11,244 bases of DNA, from assembly GCA_029250385.1 (NCBI GenBank), contig JAQXFJ010000231.1:1-11244 (forward strand), in the 5' to 3' direction. Positions 6,534-11,244 of this stretch are shown here, piece after piece. Source of the stretch: Candidatus Poseidoniaceae archaeon. Lineage in GTDB: Archaea > Thermoplasmatota > Poseidoniia > Poseidoniales > Poseidoniaceae. Numbering within the stretch: the stretch's first letter is position 1; every line of letters begins with the position of its first letter. The notes below the pieces were generated by a model, which saw only the letters and a program-made list of their open reading frames with translations, was not told where the DNA came from and searched no databases. Made by a program: the position numbers and the translations under genes.

Positions 6534-8174
6534 ATGAAGTACGTTGTTGTCAGCGGAGGAGTCTTATCTGGGCTTGGGAAAGGGGTCACTGCTAGCAGTA
6601 TTGGGGTCTTGATGAAAAGTGCTGGCCTAAGAGTCACCTCAATAAAAATTGACCCTTACCTGAATAGTGATGCTGGAACGATGTCGCCATTTGAACATGG
6701 TGAGGTTTTCGTTCTTGATGATGGTGGAGAAGTCGATCTTGACTTAGGAAACTATGAGCGATTTCTTGACATTAATTTAGGCAGGGATAACAATTTGACA
6801 ACTGGTAAAGTTTACTCAAAGGTAATTGAAGCTGAAAGAAGAGGTGATTACCTTGGTAAAACCGTTCAAGTTATCCCCCATATAACGAATGAAATTCAAG
6901 ACTGGATTGAGCGTGTTGCTCATATTCCAGCTGATGGTAAGAAGGATGCACCTGATGCTTGTATAATCGAGTTAGGAGGGACTGTCGGTGATATTGAATC
7001 GGCACCCTATATCGAAGCGCTTAGGCAATTTCAGTTTCGCGTAGGACGAAAGAATGTTACTTTCGTTCACGTTTCTTTGGTCCCGGTAATGGGACCTGTT
7101 GGTGAACAAAAAACCAAACCAACTCAACACTCTGTTAAGGAGTTGCGCGGCCTAGGGATCACTCCCGATATCCTAGTTTGTCGTTCGACAAAGCCTATGA
7201 CGGAAGAGACGAAAGAAAAGTTGGCTGCATTCTGTCATGTTGCGCCTGAAGCTGTTATGTCAACCCACGATGTACCCAACATTTACCATGTTCCATTAAT
7301 GTTAGAAAAGCAAGGATTGTGTAAGATACTTGATATTGATTGTAGTGATTCAACTTTATTATCCGATTGGGAAACTATGGCCCACGATTTAGATTTGCTA
7401 AATGAAGATGTTTCCATTGCGATGGTGGGCAAATATACCGACCTCTCTGACGCATATTTATCAGTAATCAAAAGTTTACAGCATGCAGCAATGAAAGTCA
7501 AACGCCGGTTGACTATTAATTGGATTGAGGCAAGTCATTTAGAAACAAGTTGGAAGAAAGACAATTCTCAAGAACATGATGATGCTTGGGGATTATTACG
7601 AGACTCGAATGGAATTTTAGTGCCTGGTGGATTTGGCGACAGAGGTATTGAAGGCAAGATTATAGCAGCTCAATATGCTCGAGAAAATAACATTCCGTAT
7701 CTAGGAATTTGCCTTGGGTTGCAAGTAGCGACCATTGAATTCTGCCGTAACGTGCTTGGTATTTCGGGGGCAAATTCAACAGAATTTGATGACAATCCTG
7801 AGTTTCCTGCGGTAATCTTCATGCCGGAAATTTCCAAAACCCATTTGGGTGGAACTATGAGGTTGGGCAGCAGACCAACAATATGGCAAATTGATGATTG
7901 TAAGATCAAGCGACTATACGGTGAGGGTGAATCCGTTGATGAAAGACATCGACACAGATATGAAGTGAACCCGGACTTAATCCAACAAATAGAAGAGGCT
8001 GGTTTGATGTTTGTTGGCAAGGATGAAACCGGGCAACGGTGTGAAATTTTTGAATTGGCAGGCCACCCTTATTATGTTGGAGTACAATATCATCCTGAGT
8101 TTAAATCAAGACCGGGAAGACCCAGCCCCCCGTTCCTTGGTTTGTTAATGGCTGCTGCTGGTATGAAATTCTAA
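6534..8174 (+). CDS. pyrG: CTP synthase (glutamine-hydrolysing)
   Basis: Makes CTP from UTP using ATP and glutamine, the last step of pyrimidine nucleotide synthesis. The length of 546 residues matches the family (545 in E. coli). The N-terminal synthetase domain (about 1-270) has the P-loop-like G-L-G-K-G (13-17), the block H-G-E-V-F-V-L-D-D-G-G-E-V-D-L-D-L-G, and E-L-G-G-T-V-G-D-I-E-S. The C-terminal class I glutaminase domain has G-G-F-G-D-R-G, the nucleophile Cys393 in G-I-C-L-G-L-Q, and His520 and Glu522 in Y-H-P-E-F, completing the triad. The wording of several blocks (V-L-D-D-G-G-E-V-D..., N-N-L-T-T-G-K, G-E-Q-K-T-K-P-T-Q) follows archaeal/eukaryotic enzymes more than E. coli's. The ATG has a GGTG four bases upstream. 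Its stop directly abuts that of the convergent NAD kinase-like gene. Confidence 0.97.
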   Translation: MKYVVVSGGVLSGLGKGVTASSIGVLMKSAGLRVTSIKIDPYLNSDAGTMSPFEHGEVFVLDDGGEVDLDLGNYERFLDINLGRDNNLTTGKVYSKVIEAERRGDYLGKTVQVIPHITNEIQDWIERVAHIPADGKKDAPDACIIELGGTVGDIESAPYIEALRQFQFRVGRKNVTFVHVSLVPVMGPVGEQKTKPTQHSVKELRGLGITPDILVCRSTKPMTEETKEKLAAFCHVAPEAVMSTHDVPNIYHVPLMLEKQGLCKILDIDCSDSTLLSDWETMAHDLDLLNEDVSIAMVGKYTDLSDAYLSVIKSLQHAAMKVKRRLTINWIEASHLETSWKKDNSQEHDDAWGLLRDSNGILVPGGFGDRGIEGKIIAAQYARENNIPYLGICLGLQVATIEFCRNVLGISGANSTEFDDNPEFPAVIFMPEISKTHLGGTMRLGSRPTIWQIDDCKIKRLYGEGESVDERHRHRYEVNPDLIQQIEEAGLMFVGKDETGQRCEIFELAGHPYYVGVQYHPEFKSRPGRPSPPFLGLLMAAAGMKF

Positions 8175-9311
8175 TCATGCCTCAGAGACTCTAATTACTC
8201 TAGTTGTCCTATACCCTTGTAGCATTTTGACAAATTTGCGTTCTCTAAATTCTTGATCTAAATCGCTATCTCCAGTATCTATTCTTACATTTGATAATCC
8301 GGTTAGTTTTGCCGGGGTTGCAACACCAAGGACTGAACTAATGCCGATTAGGCGAAGGACAGTTGGTGAAAGTTGAAGGTTACCTCGACCGATTAAGAAT
8401 CCTTGACCGCCCATTGGAGAAAGAAGGAGAATTTTGTTGCCGGTGTGTTGTTGTAATATCTCTATTAGTTGCTGTTCATTTAGGTCTGCATAGATCTTAT
8501 CGTTATGTTGAATATCTATCCCTAAGAGAGTTAATTTCTGATTAAGTAGATCGCCAATCATTCTAAGAGTTCCCCCACTCCCCCAAACCACCATTAAATT
8601 AGAATCTGCTTCGATTAAATCAGCGATATGAGTAGCTAACCCTTCAATTATCTCCTCTTCGGAGGCACGTTCAACTTGTTGTTTAGAGCCTTGCATGAAT
8701 CTGGGGCTGGCAGGGGTTAGTGCTTCACCATACATTCGAACTTTCCATTCCCCAGCTAGATAGATTTCTTCATCTAAATCCATGACTTCTGTTATTGATG
8801 ACATTAAGTCTCCAATAGCAAAAGAAAACAAAACCTCTGCTGCCGCATTGGGAGTAGTAGCAAAGCAGCCTGAATGCATTTTAACGCCTCCCGGCACGCC
8901 TATTAATGGTATTTTTTTATCTCCAAGTGCGTTGACTATGTCGCGAGTTGTGCCATCTCCTCCAGCATACAATATCACATCGACTTCATTATCGATTAGT
9001 TGTTGAACTAAATCATTAGTGTTTAGAGCATTTGTCGAGTTTGGGGTTTTACCAATTATATGGTAATTAAGAGTTGCTAGCCAGTCTCCACCCATTCTTC
9101 CCTCCCAAGTGTATATTTCTGGTTTGATATTAGCCCTATTTAGTGAGGATTTGAGTAACTCATCAAACTTAACGATACATTGAGTCATTCTAGGCCCAGC
9201 TCTGTCTTGAGCTCCTGCTTCCCGAGCCTCGGCAGCCCTTCCGTCACTACCCTTGAACCCCAACCTACCGCCTAGGCCAGCATCGGGGTTGACGACTATA
9301 CCGACTCGCAT
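8175..9311 (-). CDS. ATP-NAD kinase-like protein (COG3199 family)
   Basis: A 378-residue member of the diacylglycerol kinase/NAD kinase fold, closest by motif to the predicted ATP- or polyphosphate-dependent NAD kinases of archaea and some bacteria (COG3199/AcoX-related). Such enzymes would make NADP from NAD in the cytosol. The N-terminus N-P-D-A-G-L-G-G-R (8-16), followed by G-F-K-G-S-D-G and A-R-E-A-G-A, is the family signature. G-G-D-G-T (117-121) is the nucleotide-binding and catalytic motif of the fold. G-V-P-G-G-V-K-M-H-S-G (138-148) and I-G-R-G-N-L-Q-L-S-P near residue 310 are also family-typical. The ATG at 9311 sits immediately before the conserved first strand, so the start is well supported, although only a weak GGT precedes it. 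Activity on NAD is inferred from the family; related proteins act on other substrates. The stop abuts the pyrG stop, and the gene diverges from the small ORF at 9407. Confidence 0.85.
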   Translation of the reverse strand: MRVGIVVNPDAGLGGRLGFKGSDGRAAEAREAGAQDRAGPRMTQCIVKFDELLKSSLNRANIKPEIYTWEGRMGGDWLATLNYHIIGKTPNSTNALNTNDLVQQLIDNEVDVILYAGGDGTTRDIVNALGDKKIPLIGVPGGVKMHSGCFATTPNAAAEVLFSFAIGDLMSSITEVMDLDEEIYLAGEWKVRMYGEALTPASPRFMQGSKQQVERASEEEIIEGLATHIADLIEADSNLMVVWGSGGTLRMIGDLLNQKLTLLGIDIQHNDKIYADLNEQQLIEILQQHTGNKILLLSPMGGQGFLIGRGNLQLSPTVLRLIGISSVLGVATPAKLTGLSNVRIDTGDSDLDQEFRERKFVKMLQGYRTTRVIRVSEA

Positions 9312-9406
9312 GTTACCGGGCTATCTTAGTACTTCATGAAGGTCTGTGTCATCATAGTAGACAAGGAAGCAAAGATTTCATTTGCTATACATCCATATGC
9401 ACAATT
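9312..9406. promoter_or_regulatory. Divergent intergenic region, NAD kinase-like gene / small acidic ORF
   Basis: This 95-base gap separates two divergently transcribed genes and so should contain both promoters. The AT-rich stretch 9374-9391 (with C-T-A-T-A-C at 9385-9390) is a weak TATA candidate for the plus-strand ORF. Neither gene has a good Shine-Dalgarno here, which fits leaderless or weakly led transcripts. No other structure seen. Confidence 0.3.
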
Positions 9407-9754
9407 ATGGTGAAGAATAGCGAAGTACCTGATTTGGATTCGGCGCTTGAGAAAAGTTTTGCTGAAATGAAAATCGGAGAAGAAAATTTTTCCAATGAGA
9501 AGGTTACTGAACAAAACCAAGAAACTAGGGCTCCAGATATCGTTTATGGACAAAAATATTCCTCACAGAACCAGTCTGGGAAAATTATTGTAAAGCCGAT
9601 TGTAGCAACTAAAGAAGTAATTGAAAGTGGCGTAGATAGTGAAAACTTAGTAATTCAAAAAGATTCAGACGGAGTGGTTCTTCCTAGCCCCAACACTGTC
9701 GTTGTTGACTCACCAACCTCCACTATTGGAGATGATTTTGCTGTTGATTGGTAA
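9407..9754 (+). CDS. Small acidic hypothetical protein
   Basis: A 115-residue reading frame from the ATG at 9407 to a TAA at 9752-9754; a GTG immediately follows and could also start it. I do not recognise the family. The protein is hydrophilic, rich in Glu, Asp, Ser, Asn and Val, with no Cys, no signal peptide and no membrane segment. The first 35 residues look helix-prone (alternating Glu/Lys with Leu/Met/Phe). The remainder is Val/Pro/Ser-rich and probably extended or disordered, ending in G-D-D-F-A-V-D-W. It fills the interval between the divergent NAD kinase-like gene and katG, and no overlapping frame explains the sequence, which favours a real gene. The composition is also compatible with a spurious frame. 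Its stop is nine bases before the Fur-like box of katG, so it may belong to a separate transcript. Confidence 0.55.
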   Translation: MVKNSEVPDLDSALEKSFAEMKIGEENFSNEKVTEQNQETRAPDIVYGQKYSSQNQSGKIIVKPIVATKEVIESGVDSENLVIQKDSDGVVLPSPNTVVVDSPTSTIGDDFAVDW

Positions 9755-9763
9755 TTTCTTATT

Positions 9764-9782
9764 GATAATGATAATCATTATG
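9764..9782 (+). promoter_or_regulatory. Fur-box-like operator upstream of katG
   Basis: GATAATGATAATCATTATG matches the classical 19-base E. coli Fur-box consensus (GATAATGATAATCATTATC) at 18 of 19 positions. Its core, 9765-9781, is a perfect 8-1-8 inverted repeat (ATAATGAT-A-ATCATTAT). An outer pair, TGATAA at 9763-9768 and TTATCA at 9784-9789, extends the symmetry. It lies about 30 bases before the katG ATG. Fur-family regulators (Fur, PerR) commonly control catalase and peroxidase genes in bacteria. Which regulator acts here, and whether the host encodes one, cannot be seen in this window. Confidence 0.75.
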
Positions 9783-9788
9783 TTTATC
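9783..9788 (+). promoter_or_regulatory. TATA-like element of katG
   Basis: TTTATC is centred about 26 bases before the katG ATG, the spacing expected between an archaeal TATA box and the start site of a leaderless transcript. The gene has no Shine-Dalgarno, which fits. It directly abuts the Fur-like palindrome, so a bound repressor would block TBP/TFB. The match to the archaeal consensus is moderate and the position is the main argument. Confidence 0.45.
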
Positions 9789-9811
9789 AGTCTCTTTTTG
9801 TTAGCAACTAT

Positions 9812-11244
9812 ATGGAAGGATACGGTAAGACCGGTAAAGACACAAAATGTCCCGTTATGCACGGTTCAATGACAAATACAGAATATGGAATGGCAAACCG
9901 AGACTGGTGGCCAAAGCAGATTGATTTGTCTATTTTACATCAACACGACAAAAAGTCTAATCCAATGGGTGAGGATTTTAATTATCGAAAAGAGTTTGAA
10001 AAATTGGATTATGCGGCTCTAAAGAAGGATTTGCATGAGTTAATGACTGATAGTCAAGATTGGTGGCCTGCCGATTATGGACACTATGGTGGATTTTTCA
10101 TCCGTATGACTTGGCACGCTGCAGGAACCTACCGTACTGGTGACGGTCGTGGTGGTGGCGGCACTGGAGCACAACGTTTTGCTCCACTAAACAGCTGGCC
10201 TGATAACGGAAACTTAGACAAAGCAAGAAGACTCTTATGGCCAATAAAAAAGAAGTATGGTAACTCGATTAGTTGGGCTGACTTACTTATTCTAACAGGA
10301 AATATTGCTATTGAATCAATGGGCGGACCTGTGTTTGGATTTGGCGGCGGCAGAGCTGATATTTGGCACCCTGAACAAGACATTTATTGGGGTGCTGAGG
10401 ATGAATGGCTTGGCGATAATCGATATGGTGATACTCGACAAGATTTGCAAAACCCATTGGCTGCGGTTCAAATGGGATTAATTTACGTTAATCCTCAAGG
10501 CCCAAATGCAAATCCTGATCCTTTGCTAAGTGCTCAAGACATCAGGGAAACATTTTCTCGAATGGCTATGAATGATGAAGAAACCGTAGCATTAACTGCT
10601 GGAGGTCACACGTTCGGTAAGGCTCATGGCGCAAGTCTAGAGGACCATAAAGGGCCTGAACCAGAGGGTGCAGGACTAGAAGAGCAAGGATTTGGTTGGA
10701 CTAGCGACTACGGAAGTGGTGTAGGCAGTGATACAATTACTAGCGGAATTGAGGGTGCATGGACACCTAACCCTACACAATGGGATAATGCTTACTTTGG
10801 TATGTTATTCAAGTACGAAGATAGTTGGATTTTGGAAAAGAGTCCTGCTGGAGCCCATCAATGGACACCAGAGAACCCTGATGCAGAGGATATGGCTCCT
10901 GATGCAGAGGATTCTAGCAAGAAAGTACCCACTATGATGACCACTGCTGATATGGCAATGATTAGGGACCCAGAATACCGAAAAATATCAAAGATGTTCT
11001 ATGAAAACCCTGAAAAATTCGCTGATGCATTTTCTCGTGCATGGTTCAAATTACTTCACAGAGACATGGGGCCAAAGGTTCGCTACCTTGGACCCGATGT
11101 TCCTAGTGAAGAGTTGATTTGGCAAGACCCGGTGACTGCAGGTTCAACCTCATACGATGTAAATGCGGTAAAAGAAGCGATCAAAGGAAGTGGACTTAGT
11201 GTTACCCAAATGGTTGAGACTGCATGGGCTAGCGCATCCACTTT
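9812..11244 (+). CDS. katG: Catalase-peroxidase KatG, N-terminal two thirds (3' end outside window)
   Basis: A bifunctional haem enzyme that removes hydrogen peroxide as catalase and as peroxidase. The 477 visible codons cover the haem-bearing N-terminal domain and the start of the haem-free C-terminal domain; the family is about 730 residues. Distal Arg98, Trp101 and His102 lie in R-M-T-W-H-A-A-G-T-Y-R. The proximal haem ligand is His266 (G-G-H-T-F-G-K-A-H-G). The Trp101-Tyr225-Met251 set that forms the catalase-specific covalent adduct is complete (Tyr in L-I-Y-V-N-P, Met in R-M-A-M-N-D). Other matches include the early R-D-W-W-P, W-W-P-A-D and H-R-D-M-G-P. No signal peptide, so cytosolic. 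The ATG at 9812 is the first in a frame open from the TAA at 9752; no Shine-Dalgarno is visible. A Fur-like box and a TATA-like element lie just upstream. The family is mainly bacterial, with scattered archaeal members, so transfer is likely. Confidence 0.97.
   Translation, partial: MEGYGKTGKDTKCPVMHGSMTNTEYGMANRDWWPKQIDLSILHQHDKKSNPMGEDFNYRKEFEKLDYAALKKDLHELMTDSQDWWPADYGHYGGFFIRMTWHAAGTYRTGDGRGGGGTGAQRFAPLNSWPDNGNLDKARRLLWPIKKKYGNSISWADLLILTGNIAIESMGGPVFGFGGGRADIWHPEQDIYWGAEDEWLGDNRYGDTRQDLQNPLAAVQMGLIYVNPQGPNANPDPLLSAQDIRETFSRMAMNDEETVALTAGGHTFGKAHGASLEDHKGPEPEGAGLEEQGFGWTSDYGSGVGSDTITSGIEGAWTPNPTQWDNAYFGMLFKYEDSWILEKSPAGAHQWTPENPDAEDMAPDAEDSSKKVPTMMTTADMAMIRDPEYRKISKMFYENPEKFADAFSRAWFKLLHRDMGPKVRYLGPDVPSEELIWQDPVTAGSTSYDVNAVKEAIKGSGLSVTQMVETAWASAST

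Noticed and set aside
7670..8020. Minus-strand 116-codon frame inside pyrG
   Set aside because: Antisense to the conserved glutaminase domain; no recognisable protein features.
9791..9799. T-rich stretch as a terminator of the small acidic ORF
   Set aside because: Only five consecutive T and located downstream of the katG promoter elements; too weak to call.
9755..9811. Palindromic AT-rich gap as a replication origin or attachment site
   Set aside because: A single Fur-like palindrome explains it; there are no repeated origin boxes, integrase gene or tRNA nearby.

Overview
The window looks like part of a planktonic marine archaeal genome, most likely a Marine Group II/III (Poseidoniales-like) euryarchaeon. 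A thermosome-type group II chaperonin and a COG3199-type NAD kinase point to Archaea. A bacterial-type DnaK without the proteobacterial insert, a bacterial/eukaryotic-type HMG-CoA synthase and a catalase-peroxidase are genes that such archaea could have acquired. Base composition is AT-leaning, genes are tightly packed, and no intergenic gap exceeds about 130 bases. The placement is inferred from gene content only; no rRNA or tRNA is present.

Region by region: (1) 1-3706 is a plus-strand chaperone block: the 3' end of a small heat-shock protein (Hsp20) gene, dnaK, and a divergent thermosome subunit, with gaps of 15 and about 35 bases. (2) 3775-5346 is a long HMG-CoA synthase gene of the mevalonate (lipid) pathway, preceded by a strong Shine-Dalgarno sequence. 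(3) 5343-6395, minus strand, is threonine 3-dehydrogenase, whose stop codon shares a TTAA with that of HMG-CoA synthase. (4) 6534-8174 is CTP synthase, divergent from tdh. (5) 8175-9311, minus strand, is an ATP-NAD kinase-like gene whose stop abuts the pyrG stop. (6) 9407-9754 is a small acidic protein gene of unknown function. (7) From 9812 to the window end runs katG, catalase-peroxidase, cut by the window edge.

The cluster at 1-3706 assembles holding (Hsp20), Hsp70 and chaperonin activities in one probable operon. The rest is core metabolism: isoprenoid lipid synthesis, threonine catabolism, pyrimidine nucleotides and NADP supply. The most notable non-coding signal is a near-perfect Fur-box palindrome (9764-9782) upstream of katG, adjoining a TATA-like element placed as expected for a leaderless transcript. 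This suggests metal- or peroxide-responsive control of katG. No mobile element, CRISPR array or clearly new multi-gene system is visible. The best leads are the Fur box/katG unit, the inserted segments in HMG-CoA synthase, and the altered ATP motif of the thermosome subunit.
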